This document shows, piece after piece, positions 21,970-33,086 of a stretch of 64,000 nucleotides of DNA (positions are counted from its first letter, which is position 1; each line of letters starts with the position of its first letter). The notes under the pieces were generated by a model. The model saw only the letters and a program-made list of their open reading frames with translations. It searched no databases and had not been told where the DNA came from. Source of the stretch: Effrenium voratum (taxonomy: Eukaryota > Sar > Dinophyceae > Suessiales > Symbiodiniaceae); the NCBI GenBank assembly GCA_963377175.1, contig CAUJNA010003750.1:188534-252533 (forward strand), given 5' to 3'. A program made the translations under genes and the position numbers.

Positions 21970-23070
21970 GTAGGGGTCAAACCCTGGCACGGCCCAGGAG
22001 GCAGAGGTGCGCAGGGCCTGGGAGCGTATCACAAGGTCCCAGCCTCGACGCGCGACGCGCGGGGAAATGTGTGGGGACCCTTTTGGGAAGTGAGTTGTTG
22101 TTTTTTTGTAGGTCCCCCAGTAGTGCCCTTTGACCAACTCTTTTTCGGGAGGGTTCCCCTACTAAAATAGACTACAGAAAAGGGTACCCTTATTCTAACC
22201 TCTGTACTGGAGGAACCTAGCTTTAAAATTTGCCTGGTACCTTATCCGAGGTACTTTTGTGGGTGCTCCTTTTTTGGTACCTTATTGGAGGCATCCCCTT
22301 TCGTAGGTATGCCTTGGAGGTAGTCGGTTTGGAGGTGGTTTTGGTACCCCGACATTGGGTAGCCATGTGGGTGTGCTGTTTGCAAGGGGGCTCGAGGGCG
22401 CCATGTTTGGAGACACCCCTATATAATCTGGATCACTTTTTGGTAGCGGCCGCCTACGTTGCCAGACTTAGCTTAACTTTTGACCCATTTGCCTTTTGCG
22501 ATGTTTGTGGTTATCTCTTTCGACCAGCAACAAGTTAACCCTCGGCAGGTGGTCTAAGTCTGACCCAGTATTCTGAGTCAATGTTTGGTAACATCATGTA
22601 ACATCTTACTTCTGCTTTGTACAAAGGTAAAGGTTTTGGGTTGAATGCTGACCAAATGTTTACAAGGACTTATCCGCCATGAGATCAGAAGGATCCCCGT
22701 AAAATGATGGAACCCCCCACTGAAAGGTGGGAACGAGGGGTGGGGCATCCGTGAAAAAGGCCGCAGTTTCTCGGGAGCCCCCCTTATGTTCATCAAACCT
22801 TATGATACTTCTCAGAATGTGGGAAGCAATGTATGAAGCAGGGGCAAGGCGAGGGGTTGGGGGCGCGTTTCTCCACCTTTCTGGCGAATCTGACTGAGTA
22901 AACCCACACGGGTCCCTGACGAGCCCCGCGGAATCATTGGCAGACGCTTCTTGGGCCTCAACGTGTTGGATGGCTTCAAAGGAAAGCCCCCACGAATCCA
23001 GTTCTCAAAGTCTGAAGCCCCTCTTGTGAAAACAACTGGAAATATTTCAGACTTAAAATCCCTCAATTCG
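21970..23070. other. no recognised gene
   Basis: Contains GGTACC-rich, low-complexity DNA (22,160-22,350) and open frames on both strands without codon bias. A 138-codon minus frame (23,228-22,812) overlaps a better plus-strand exon and is treated as a shadow. Confidence 0.4.
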
Positions 23071-23073
23071 CAG

Positions 23074-23174
23074 AAACAAGATGGAGGTTTCGGACTCGTT
23101 GTCTGAGGCTGGAAAAGGATCGGGACGCTGCGGAGCTCGCATTGCTCAAGGTCGAGCAGGCGGAACAGAGTTGA
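23074..23174 (+). CDS. putative coiled-coil exon
   Basis: After CTCAATTCGCAG one frame reads RFRTRCLRLEKDRDAA then ELALLKVEQAEQS, with Leu/Ala at heptad-like spacing. A TGA at 23,172 means a donor before it or a terminal exon. It is the first of many plus-strand charged-helix exons that continue to 45.5 kb. Confidence 0.5.
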
Positions 23175-23222
23175 GGATAGACGTGCTCCAATGATCCAAT
23201 GATGAGGTTCCAGCATCCATTT

Positions 23223-23336
23223 GGCCATGGGTCAAGACCCCGTACCCCCAGTAAACATCCCAATCCCCACTAAAATAGGTTCTAAAATGGGTGGTGCACC
23301 TATCCCGAATGGCACCATTGGTTTTGAACCATGGCC
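23223..23336 (+). mobile_element. family A MITE, copy 2
   Basis: Ends GGCCATGGGTCAAGACC and, inverted, GGCCATGGTTCAAAACC (15 of 17 match). Exact 4-bp duplication ATTT at 23,219-23,222 and 23,337-23,340. Shares the CGTACCCCCAGTRAACATCC interior with copies 1 and 3. Confidence 0.85.
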
Positions 23337-24489
23337 ATTTGGCAATTTGTTGTTTCAACCATGGCCCCCTTTTTTGGTGTTTTCACACCTGGCTCCAAGG
23401 GCTCCCTTGTCAGGGTGGACTAGGAGCAGCAAAGGACCTCGAGTAAGTGTGGATTTTCCCTCATAGTAAAACGGATGACATCAGTTCCGAAATGGCTATG
23501 CCCTCAGTGTAGAGTATGTCATCGCGGTGGGTCTTTGACAAGTGGAGCATGCCATGGAGCTTGCAAAAGGTGATCCATTGTTTGCTCGTTGAGAGAAGAC
23601 CCACGTGATGGGCGACTTGTTTGGATGGGACGCCATTCCTGTTCGACATTGGATTTTTCGGTGTTTGCTGAATCAGCATGGACCTTTTGTGGTTGTCATG
23701 GGGTCCAGGAGGCGTATATAGCATCTGGGCGGGGGTTCTATGGGGGACGAGATCAGCCCTTCAGGATGTATTTCTTGTGGCCGATGCCCCAGTTAGACCT
23801 CTCGGATCTATGAGTTCACAAGTTGATGGCCCACAGTGACCTCTGTCGAGGATCCTTAGTTTTTGTCCGTGCTGAGCTGTAGGGTCAAGCAGATTGTCTC
23901 TTTTGGTGGCTCTCGCGGGCACCGCGTAAGATCCGGCGACTAGGGCATTGTGCTTGGAAAATCATGTTGCAACCTCACACGTGGGCTTGCGACCTTACCC
24001 GAGATGCACTTCAAGCCTGGCGCACACAACTCCCGGGACAAGCCGAGATGCCTGCGCATTTGGGATGCTTTTCATCGCACGCTGTTGGATTGTTGTTTCC
24101 CCAGATAGCTGAAAGCTGTAGGTGCTGGTGTGCAGTCGTTGGCATGTTTTTTGCTATCTGGGGTCGTCTATGCTGGTGTAATTTAGGTTCTCTTCCAGGT
24201 TGGCTTTAAAGGAAAGCAAATTAGAACTGCCCATTGGGTTTCCACTTTGAGACAAACCCACATGGCAGGGTGGGAAATGCAAGCTGGGAGAACGGCCGTC
24301 CCCATGACTCATTCATCAGGGGAATAATCACTATCACAGAAGTGGAAGCCATTTAATGCCCACAAACCTGCTGCATAATGTTGAATGACTCATGGGTGCT
24401 CGTAACCAATAAACAACATACACTGAATGTACAGGCACGAAATCTCCTTTAAGATTAAAAGGACACCCTTTTGAGGTGTTCCTTGTGGC

Positions 24490-24510
24490 ACCCTCTTTCC
24501 AACAATCAGG
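24490..24510 (+). repeat. single end-like copy of the TA-element terminus
   Basis: ACCCTCTTTCCAACAATC matches the left end of the element in the methyltransferase remnant except for one base. No inverted partner nearby. The flanks resemble those of the sequence at 15,185 (ACCCTTTTG upstream), so both may be ends of one longer repeat. Confidence 0.5.
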
Positions 24511-24756
24511 CAAGTGGACGATCGGAGGGTTTTGGCCTACCGCTATCTTGAAAAGGCCCCAAGCGTCCAAGTACTTATTTGCTGGAAGGCAACTCGAGGT
24601 GTCAGTTTGGCTCTAAATGCTATTGGCAACCATCTAGATAGGCTTTGTGGACCCGCAAAAGAGTTACGCAGCTCCTTCTCACCTAAATGATATCCAGCAA
24701 AAGGGCACCGTTTGAGTTGATCAACCCTCCAGCCTTGCCTTCTCACTCCGGTCCAG

Positions 24757-24945
24757 GGTGGTGTTGAGTCCGTGCACCACGCTGCGAAGGACGCTTGGAA
24801 GCTTCCGCAGTTGGTGCGCATGGATTTGTCTCAGGGTGAACCCATCCATTTCTGCGGGCCCAGAGGCAACTTGGGACGATGCGCAGGACCATCGCAACGC
24901 ACAGAGCATCGCGGAGCAGAGACACGTTGACCAGGCCCGGGGCTT
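24757..24945 (+). CDS. putative exon(s), helical
   Basis: Two frames look coding in turn: 24,757 on reads GVESVHHAAKDAWKLPQ then LVRMDLSQGEPIHF, and after CCCAGAG a second frame from 24,866 reads ATWDDAQDHRNAQSIAEQ then RHVDQARG. Either two very close exons or a frameshift. Both segments are charged and helical like the neighbours. Confidence 0.42.
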
Positions 24946-25314
24946 CTTTTTTTTGGGCGTGTGCGGTTTGCCCTGTTTGGCCCCAAGCAACACGAATTGT
25001 TTACCTCAATTTGCAGTCATACCAGGACCAAGCGCTCTTCTAGCTGTTTACCCCTCTTGACATAGCCTGATTGCATGGAGTTACGCGTCATGCCAGGCTG
25101 GACATCAGAAACAGATACTATTTATAGAAACTAGCCACACAGGCATCCACAGACTTTTTGTTCTGACCTCCGCATCCGCCCCCCAAACAAGCTGGTTTTG
25201 GGTCCAGCTTGTATAAGGGACCTGATTGAGTGAAGGGGCCCTGAAGACGATCCATTTCTTGGGGCTGGCTCAGACTCGAACATCGGCGAACGGATGGCTC
25301 GTTTTGGGTTTCAG

Positions 25315-25560
25315 GTGCGCATCAAATGTCCCCTATCGATGCAGTCGAGGAGCTCGAGTCTGGAAACAAAACAACGGGGTCGCTTGTCCGGGACAACGTT
25401 GCATCCGAAAGGGGAGGAACGCATTTGACCCATACGAGTCACCGAGTCACCCAAAAGTGCAGCTTGTTTATCGCGAAACCCTGGAGGTGCGCCGCGCGAA
25501 GCGAGACATCGCGCAGGCGGGGAAGTATTGGCTGTACCTGGCAAAGGGATCTTTGGGATG
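25315..25560 (+). CDS. putative exon(s), basic helix
   Basis: After TGGGTTTCAG the frame reads VRIKCPLSMQSRSSSLE then TKQRGRLSGTT; further on another frame reads DPYESPSHPKVQLVYRE then TLEVRRAKRDIAQAGKYW. As at 24.8 kb two frames alternate, so limits are uncertain. The second half is a good charged helix. Confidence 0.4.
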
Positions 25561-26244
25561 TGTCAACATAGGGGGGTGATTTACCTTGTTTCGTTCCAGG
25601 TAGACAACAATGACCTCAACAAACACACACCGTTGGGGCTGCCTCATGTAGGTTGGGCAGGGCTTATGTCTGTTTGTTGCGTTTGTCAACGAGTTGCTTA
25701 GCTGCTTTGCCCGCCATGAGTTTGCCTTGATCGCAGCTAGTCCAAGAATTGGGGTTGGTCACTAGCAAATCTGAGACGATTGGCCACAAGGTGAAACAGT
25801 ATGACCCGTTGGGGATCTTGGCTAAATGTTCATGAGACACTAGGGCCCCGCAGATTGGTTTCAGGATCCTGCTCAGACCCCCTTCTCATTCTTTTCTCTG
25901 GACGCACGCCTTTTTTTTCCCATCACAGTGCAAACAAGGACAGTTATCAGCCGTGGGTGTTTTGAAGCTGCTCTTGACTGCAATTTATGTTGCCATTGGA
26001 AGGGCCCTTGTTCTTGCCGTTATTGCACCCCCTGCCCAAGATTTGTTGGAAATCAACCAGATTTCCACATCTGCTCTTGGATTTCGGGAAACAGTTCAAG
26101 TAGTTTGTTTCACTGCTTCACTGCAGGAGTTGGATTTTTCAGTGGAGAAACTGTACCATGGCTTGATGCGTTTGAGTGTACGGAACATGTGGCTCGGCCC
26201 TTGAAATCATGCTCTCCTTGTGCTTTGGCTGGGTTGGCCCTCAG

Positions 26245-26330
26245 CTTGTGCACTGGAAAGGATGCGTACGAGCGAGCGCAAGAGGAGGAGGTGCTGGAGG
26301 CAAGGGAAGCTCTTGCCAAAGCAGATCCAC
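26245..26330 (+). CDS. putative acidic coiled-coil exon
   Basis: After GGTTGGCCCTCAG one frame reads KDAYERAQEEEVLEARE then ALAKADPP, a strong amphipathic helix. An alternative frame over the same bases is Arg-rich (MRTSERKRRRCWRQG) and has higher G/C in third positions, so the frame is not settled. A 257-codon frame covering it is mostly hydrophobic and Cys-rich and probably intronic outside this part. Confidence 0.38.
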
Positions 26331-26339
26331 CTTTTTACC

Positions 26340-29150
26340 TCTTGGCAACTTTGGTTTGGGCCCATCCTTTTTGTCACTTCAAGAGTCGGTCAGTCCCCAC
26401 TTCCGGGTCTTTGGGTTGCTTGGTGGCCTCAAACTGGAGGATCGGGGCTTGGCCCGGGGTTGGGGGAATTTGGTTTCTTTCAAAAGCCTCCAAAAGCTGC
26501 AGGCCTTCATTTCACGTCATATGTTGGGTGCTCCTTCAGTTGCGTGAGGAATGCCGCTGTTGTTTGTTCCTTTATGTTGTGTTTCTTGACCGCCCCCAGA
26601 AGCCGATGGTTCAGCGCATGCTGGTTGCCCCTCTCATCATGAGACCAGTTGACTCGACTTTGCCTGCCCAGAGTAGAAGAGCAACTATCACCCGCACCTG
26701 ACCTGCGTTGAATGAATGGAGTGGGAGAGGCTGTGGTTTGTGTGACGCAACAATGGAACAATCACTAGAAAGCCACAACGTTTCTGTTTTTGCCCCTCAG
26801 TTTCAATCACAGTCGTCAGCTTCAGCTTGCGGGACGCGGTGTGATCGTGCCCCTAGAGAACCAGCCGATTTGGGATGCGTCTGGGGAAATTTGAACGAGC
26901 TGACTCGGGGTGAAACGAGCTCGCCCATGATGAAGTTCTTGATTTAGAGATTCCTGAATCCAGGGTGCTGAATTTTAGACATTAATCATTAGTGCAGATG
27001 CATTTGTTCCCCACCCCATGTTGGATGCTTGTTTTGAAGCAAATCAAACCGTTGACGGCAGCGCCCATGTGCAATGTCTTTTTGGTGCTCGTCAGGTCAG
27101 ATCCCATCAATGCGAGGTATGGGTCAGGGTGTGCTGCAAATCGCCCTCTTTGTGATTGTGAGCATTGCCTGGACCTTTTGTCAAGCATACCAGCGCAGTC
27201 TTCCGACGGATTTATCCGAAGTTGATAGTGGCATGTCTCTCAATGTCTAAGTCGGCGTGAACAGAAGCACCCGATCGGTCATCGGATGGTCACACCCTCC
27301 TCGGCCAGGCTCAAAAGAACAAAACAACAAATCAGAAGATCAACGCTTGCTTGAGCATACTGTACAGTCTGATGGGCCGCGACAGGAACCAAGCGGCGGG
27401 GCCTTTTAACGGGGTCAACGAGGTGGATGCTGGCCGCACAGAGTCCTGGCCTGGGCTGGCTGGGGCTGAGTCTGGTAGGGGACGCTTGCCCTCGTCAAAT
27501 GATGACGGCGATGATGCTTTGAGTGCCGCCCGAACCTGCGCGGGGCTTCTAAGACGAGCCTCGCCAGGGGCAGCTGGAGCTGCTCCTTTTACCCTGCGCC
27601 AGACACCAAAAACCACCAAATTCTACTGGTCTCCAGGCCGACAGCCCCGCCACCAATACCATTCAACAATTGAAGCTGGCTAGCTTAGGCTGTGCTGAAG
27701 TGCAGGGCTGCTTGGGCTGGCCGGCGTAAGCTGGACTGAGTTGCACTGGGACTGAGCCTGCGGTTGAGGGGCTGGGTACACAGGAACATGGAGCTTGGTT
27801 TGGGGAGGCCCATGATCTAAATAGGGATCTGACAGCCTCGAATGGCCTTTTGTTGACTCACGTTGAAGGTGTCACTTTACATGAGGAGAGCAAAAGTTGG
27901 GCCGCGTCCCCAGAAAGGCTCTCAGAACCCTTTCGCGCCAAAACCAAAGCCGGGGTAGATGAAGGTGAGCGCGGCCTTCTTTTGACATGATGTTCATGAT
28001 GTTGGGTATATGGACCCTTCCACTTTGCCAGGCGCCACTTGCCTTTTGACATATTGCCTTGTTGGTTCCTTTCTTTGCCCCCTTTCAACCACGTGGCCGC
28101 AGTCTGGACCGCGCCCCAGTTTCGTACCAGGTTCTGGTTGTGACTCCTTTGAGAAGCGCTCCTCTTGATCAGATCGTTGCAAAAGGCAAAAGGTTCCTTC
28201 TCAAACTTTGCTGGGGAAGCTTTGGTTTCCTCCCTACATGTTCAACAAGATAGGGTCCCAGCCTTGAGACACTCTATTCATCCTGTTAAAGGCCGCCATC
28301 CGTGTGATTATCGCCGGGCCGGCTTACCTTGTACAATTCCGAGGAAGCAAACACTGAAGACTTTTTGCTGGGGGCCTAAGTCCGGCCACAATGAAGGCGC
28401 ATGGAAGAGGACCGTTGTCTTCGGCACAGGGATCTGGCTTAGCTTGCCAGAGACAGAAAGTCTGGCCAAGTGAAGGTTTCCAACTTGAAATAAGTCTCTA
28501 GCTGCCAGGCTGCTGCAGAAGACCGTGCCCGCCGGGAGCGGGGCAATTCTCAGATGTCCGGAAATTCGATGTCGAAAGCGAGGCGTTAAGGGTGATTTGC
28601 TTGAGCCCTGGTCAACTGTTTTCTGTCTTGCCATTCCGCCCTTGTAGTGGTTAGTCTCCTGTTTGAGTTGTTGGCCTCCATTGCAGGTCAAAGGGGTCTT
28701 CGAAGTTGTTTCAACGCGGTGGCGGGTCTCTGTTGAGCGTCCAAACAAGCAAGTAACATACTCTCTTATAATGCAAGAACATCTCCCACCACCCTTACAA
28801 ATTGTCGATTGGAGGGGATAAGTTCTGCATTTCTCTGCGTTTTTGTTGGTGGGGGGGCCCTTCCCACGCCTTGACCGTAGGGAGACGGGGGCGACAATCC
28901 ACATGTCCAACAAAATCCAGGGGCAAAGACCGCGCAAGTTCTGACGCCCTTTCGGAGAGAACGTTGTTTTTTTCGTGCGGGTCGCGTGTGTTTGGGCAGA
29001 GGCTGCCTTTTGTGACAGCCTCCGACCTGGTGGGTCCTGGCTACCTGCTCTTCCAGACATGTCACTTTCTATTTGTAAAGGGTAGTTCCCTTGGCTACCC
29101 GTAGACTGCTTCGGGGTCGGCGCGTACTTGGCTTTCAGTGCCTTGCTTGC
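26340..29150. other. mostly intron-like; no firm gene
   Basis: Open frames occur on both strands (a Ser/Pro-rich minus frame at 27,619-27,332 and a 312-codon minus frame at 29,246-28,308). The latter covers clear plus-strand exon sequence at 29,153-29,203, so I regard it as chance. A weak plus segment (AKTAQVLTPFRRER, about 28,923-28,964) may be another exon. Confidence 0.4.
26890..26946 (+). repeat. dispersed GAGCTCACC repeat (example copy)
   Basis: A motif of two GAGCT[C/G]-type half-repeats separated by about GGGGTGAAAC, followed by CCATGATGAAG and TTGATTT. Related copies occur near 1,198, 12,258, 42,386 and 45,155; the last three plus this one share the AAAxGAGCT core. Confidence 0.55.
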
Positions 29151-29152
29151 AG

Positions 29153-29203
29153 GAGGATGACGCGCAGTATCACCAGTTGAAGGGTCGGATGCGGCTGAAA
29201 GAG
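29153..29203 (+). CDS. putative 17-codon exon
   Basis: A clean acceptor (CCTTGCTTGCAG, 29,141-29,152) and a donor (GAG followed by GTCGGG at 29,204) bound exactly 17 codons reading EDDAQYHQLKGRMRLKE. Both boundaries are phase 0, as for several other exons of this run, which supports a single gene. Confidence 0.5.
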
Positions 29204-30404
29204 GTCGGGGAGGGTGGAATGTTGATGCCATATAGTTCGGGGCCACTTACTAAAATTAAGTTGACATTATTTGGGTTAACATGTGGCTAGAAGGGGAACC
29301 AAAAATGGCTGGTATCCTTTCGGTTCCCTGTAAAACAACCCCAACAAGGGTAATAATCCTGAACAAAGACGCATTTTCTTGGCGATATGCGAGGTTCATT
29401 CAACACACCCGAAAGGTTTCAGGACCTTTGGCAGCGAGCCAAGTCTGGCCAAGTCCTTTCCCCAGAATCCTTTGATCCGAGCCTGATCAGAACTCCAACC
29501 TGACGCGTGCGGGTTGCCTTTTGTCGTGGTCTCCCAAAATGTATTTGTTGTTCCTTCAGGTCTCTCTGGAACTTACCGACTTTAACCAAGAGGGGGTTGG
29601 AGAATGAGCCAAGGAGGGATCCCTCAAAATCCCTCAAAATTTAAGAAGGGATGGTTTATAGGGCTGATTCCCTCGTTGCCCTGCCTTCGAACCAGCAAGT
29701 AAAAGAACCCCCCAAAACGGACAGGGTGTCTCTGTAAGCAAAGCTTCACCTGTGAGTGCGACCACAGAGACACTTTCAAACATGCCCAAAGTGCTGGCTT
29801 GGGATTCCCTTCCAAAGGATCCCTAAAGGATCCCTAAAGGATACCGAGATTCAACCAGATCTGTTGATGGGCGAAATCTTGCGCGGATGCATGAAACCCT
29901 GGAAATATTGGGATAAACCACGGTGTCGATCGGCGTCCATGGCCCTTTGGGACTGAGCTTATAGCCACTTCATGCACCGCGACCTCTGGGCAGCGACTCT
30001 TTGGCTAATCTGCGTGGTGGGATTAACCCAATCCCTGTCCACAGGGCCCAACTAAGAATCATTCCCATTGCGCAAGGAACCCATTTTCAAAATCAGAGGT
30101 GTCCCTTTAAGCCGATTTAAACCCCGAAGCCGGTACAACTCCAACAAAGAGGATCCGCAGCAATTTAAATCCACAACCAGTCGAGTCAGAATCAACCAGG
30201 CAATCCGAGGGCTGTCAGAGAGCACAAAGCACAAAGAGGTGCTAAGATAGTGAAACCCGGCCCTCAGATTTCCGCACTGTGCCCGGTTTATACCCTCCCG
30301 CAGACGAACACCCAGGACCGCTTTAGAAGACTTGGCTCCATTTACAGAGGCCTTCTGGGAGCTTCCATGTTGGTCTGAGGGAGTGTAGTATCACCCTTGG
30401 CCAG

Positions 30405-30525
30405 GCCCAGGACAAGCAGCGAGCTCGCAAGGAGCAGGCAGAAGATGTCCGCGAGGCGACCGGGCGACCGGGGCAAACAGCGGCAGTGCGAGAGTTGCAG
30501 ATGCACCGCAGGCGGATTTCTCTTT
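30405..30525 (+). CDS. putative coiled-coil exon
   Basis: After CACCCTTGGCCAG the phase-0 frame reads AQDKQRARKEQAEDVRE, then ATGRPGQTAAVRELQM, then HRRRISLLG. Strongly charged and helical with G/C third positions. The right boundary is not fixed; the frame stays open to 30,719. Clearly of the same type as 29,153-29,203. Confidence 0.52.
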
Positions 30526-31259
30526 TGGGGAGTCAAAAGGATGGCCCCTCTTCGGAGCCTCGTGCCGCCTTGTACCGTCTTTCAAAAGAGATTCTAAACA
30601 GGAGCCTGATTTTGACAACACCCCTTGTTGATACTGTGGATGGACAACATCCTGAAGCGGTTGGCATGAATAAAGCCCAGCAATACTTTTGCCCATCCAC
30701 AGTACTACTAGCTTCCTGAATGCAAATATTTTGAGGGGTTCTCCAAATAGCTTTTTCGTCCTGGTGGTCTGTGAAACTGCAGGCAGTCGCTGCTGTTCCA
30801 AGCTATGTCTTTAGACTTGTTAAGGGGGCCCAAAGGGAGATTCCTTTAAACACAATGCTGGGGTTGCGCAGTCAGGTGTATAGCAACAGTGCGTGATAAT
30901 ACATGCATTTGAATTTCAACAAATCTCAAGGACTTTTGCAGCCTCTCCTTGAAGGATGGTTACAAGGGCCTTCCCTGAAACCACTTTTGTAGCTGCATTT
31001 CTGAAGTACACACATTCCTTCAATACATACATGTCTTTACGTGCGTAATCAATTTGTCGGTTGTTGGCATGGCATGCATAAGCTGTCAGTTATTTTCCAA
31101 CAACTCTGGTTCAAACAAGCAGGAGGCCCCCAAGCTGTTTAGTTCTTTTTTGGTTTTGTTTTGAACCCAGCCAAAAGGGATTCCTAAAGAAGACACGCCC
31201 ATAGTAAGGGTCATCAAAGTTCTCCTGCTTTTGCTTCGCCTGCCTTTCTCTTCTTGCAG

Positions 31260-31345
31260 GGCCGCTTCCAGTATGATGCCCAGCGGGTCTTGCAGTTGAA
31301 GGACGGGGTGTGGAGCCTTCCGCATCCCTTTGCACAGTGTACCCC
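31260..31345 (+). CDS. putative exon with strong acceptor
   Basis: The best polypyrimidine tract in the window (TGCCTTTCTCTTCTTGCAG, ending 31,259) precedes a frame reading GRFQYDAQRVLQLKDG then VWSLPHPFAQ. The donor is not fixed. Consistent with the surrounding plus-strand gene. Confidence 0.5.
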
Positions 31346-31559
31346 GCTGCGATGGGGCCCTCAATTGGAGCTCAGAAGTGTTAGGCGATGTCTTGACACG
31401 TCTAGCGGAAGGTATGGACACTTGAAATACTCTACAAAACACATATAATATAGCTCGGGTGGTCCTTGCCACTCCGCTGGGGACTAATTACAAGAAATCA
31501 TTTGTCCCATTGGATCTGCACAAGGTGATCATTTGGCTTGTTTCTGGCCTATGTTTGCT

Positions 31560-31805
31560 GTATGGTCCATGGGCTCTGCCTTGCTCGATATTTTTGCAAG
31601 TGAAACACTTGCACTTGAAGGCATGGCGAGGCCGAATCGCCCCGTAGACCTTGTGGAAGCCATGAAATCTGCAAAAGGTCTATATAAGGACCTTTTGCTC
31701 GGGCCCGACCGAGAGATCGATCCATCCCGATGGCACGCTGGCTGCATGGATGTTTCGCCAGGAGTCGAGAGACGACCACTCCTCAGCATTGTCCAGCCTT
31801 CGTAG
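31560..31805 (+). CDS. putative exon, about 78 residues with stop
   Basis: The frame reads MGSALLDIFASETLALEG, then ARPNRPVDLVEAMKSAKG, then LYKDLLLGPDREIDPSRW, and ends at TAG 31,803-31,805. It is well balanced and helical. No clear acceptor was found. The in-frame ATG in SMGSALL could be a start, making this a small gene or an exon of the larger one. Confidence 0.45.
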   Translation, partial: VWSMGSALLDIFASETLALEGMARPNRPVDLVEAMKSAKGLYKDLLLGPDREIDPSRWHAGCMDVSPGVERRPLLSIVQPS

Positions 31806-31846
31806 CGGGGAGGAGTAGAGTTGCCAATATGGTCTCGAATGATAGC

Positions 31847-31908
31847 ATGCGTGTGTGTGTGTGTGTGTGGGTGCGTGCGTGCGTGCGTGCGTGTGTGTGT
31901 GTGTGTGG

Positions 31909-31980
<72 letters not shown>
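31847..31980 (+). repeat. GT/GCGT microsatellite
   Basis: About 130 bases of GTGTGT with GGGTGCGTGCGT interruptions on the left and a pure GT run on the right. It creates an artefactual His/Thr frame of 268 codons on the minus strand. Confidence 0.97.
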
Positions 31981-31986
<6 letters not shown>

Positions 31987-32110
31987 ACAGGGGCTTCACA
32001 GCCTCGTGCTGCGCTGCGTGCGTGCGTGCCGTTGCGTAGAGCTCCGTCTCGTCGTCGTGTGTTGTGGTCGCTGCGCTGTGCGCAGTTCTTGTGCGAGTTT
32101 GCGGTGACCT

Positions 32111-32225
32111 CGCGTGTGTGTTTATGTGTGTGTGTGTGTTTGCGCGTTTGCGCGTTTGCGCGCTTGCGTGTTTGCGGGTTTGCGTGTTTGCGTTTTTGCG
32201 TGTTTGCGTGTTTGTGTTGTTGTTT
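32111..32225 (+). repeat. GTTTGCGC/GT microsatellite
   Basis: A second simple repeat 130 bases after the first, starting with GT and changing to TTTGCGCG and TTTGCGTG units, then GTTTTT. All frames are open by composition only. Confidence 0.95.
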
Positions 32226-32383
32226 TTTTGTGCTGTTTGTTGTTTGTTTTTTGTGAGGGTACCTTTTTTGGGTGGTTTAACAAGGAGCTTGCCAGGAAGC
32301 AACGATTTTAAGGGTTCCCTCATGTGAAGACACACACGCTTGCCATCATCTCAACTTGACACGGCTCTGCGCCTTGTTCGCTT

Positions 32384-32587
32384 GTGCCCTTTGATTGGCT
32401 GCGGCACACAGCAGAAGACATGATCCGAATTGCGGCTGCTCGCACATTTTCTTCCAAGGAGACGGAACTACATGGCGCCATTATATACCGTTTTATGGCT
32501 GCCCATTTGACCAGATCAATGGAACTGGGGACCCAATCACACCAAGGTAGGATGTTGTGTTGGCCAGTCAAAATCTCAGTTGTCTAA
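32384..32587 (+). CDS. putative exon, about 65 residues
   Basis: The frame reads PFDWLRHTAEDMIRIAAA, then RTFSSKETELHGAIIYRF, then MAAHLTRSMELGTQSHQG, and ends TAA at 32,585-32,587. Balanced, helical composition and consistent codons. Upstream AG candidates are many. It lies between microsatellites and the exon at 32,722. Confidence 0.42.
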   Translation: MPFDWLRHTAEDMIRIAAARTFSSKETELHGAIIYRFMAAHLTRSMELGTQSHQGRMLCWPVKISVV

Positions 32588-32721
32588 GGACATGGGGCAT
32601 TTAGTGAGTCCCTGTTTGCTTTGTGAGGAGATTGAGCGAGTCTTCCATGCCCATCCCAAATGCACCGTGACCCAATTTGCAACTTCTTGTGGGCAATGGT
32701 CCTGAGGCCATACTGTTGAAG

Positions 32722-32799
32722 ATCAAGTCCCAGAACGAGCGCCGAGAAAAGAAGAATCAGAAGGTGAAGGCCCGGGACAGCACGCGCACATTGCATGAT
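32722..32799 (+). CDS. 26-codon coiled-coil exon with GTGAGT donor
   Basis: The frame reads IKSQNERREKKNQKVKA then RDSTRTLHD: 26 complete codons from the AG at 32,720-32,721 to a consensus GTGAGT donor at 32,800. Its 3' phase (0) matches the start of the next exon at 33,030. Highly basic and charged; an axonemal or cytoskeletal coiled coil would look like this, but no family is identified. Confidence 0.58.
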
Positions 32800-33029
32800 G
32801 TGAGTTCGGGAAGCTTCCGACAGTTCTGGAAGCCTCATTTGGCTGAAACACATTTGTTTTGGGCTCTACGATTATAGGACCGTATCAGTCGGCGTGCAAT
32901 TAAACCTGAACTTGCAGCTAGTGCCCCACCTTGGAGGGGTCAGTATCCCAGGGATCCGGGCGATTTCCCCGCGGCCCAGGGTGTAGAGAAACGCGCGGCC
33001 AGTACGGGCAGCATCTTCACACTTGCCAG

Positions 33030-33086
33030 ACCGAAAGAGAGAAGCAGAGGCAGGATTTGCTGCAGGAGGGAAAGAACCCATACGAG
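33030..33086 (+). CDS. 19-codon exon ending NPYE
   Basis: Between TTCACACTTGCCAG and a GC donor (GAG/GCGGGG at 33,087) the frame reads TEREKQRQDLLQEGKNPYE. Both edges are phase 0, matching the previous exon and the next one at 34,164, so the three can be read as one continuous charged helix. A GC donor is a known minority class, common in dinoflagellates. The NPYE motif may help identify the family by search. Confidence 0.58.

Noticed and set aside
22812..23228. 138-codon minus-strand frame
   Set aside because: Overlaps a plus-strand coiled-coil exon (23,074-23,174) that has a proper acceptor and better codon use.
25928..26701. 257-codon plus-strand frame
   Set aside because: Mostly Cys/Phe/Ser-rich and without codon bias; only the 26,245-26,330 part looks like an exon.
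28308..29246. 312-codon minus-strand frame, the longest non-repetitive one
   Set aside because: No consistent codon bias or domain, and its 5' part is antisense to a well-bounded plus-strand exon (29,153-29,203). Kept as chance unless transcripts show otherwise.
31529..32335. 268-codon minus-strand frame rich in His and Thr
   Set aside because: It is the complement of two GT-type microsatellites; there is no complexity or codon bias outside them, and plus-strand coding sequence overlaps its end.
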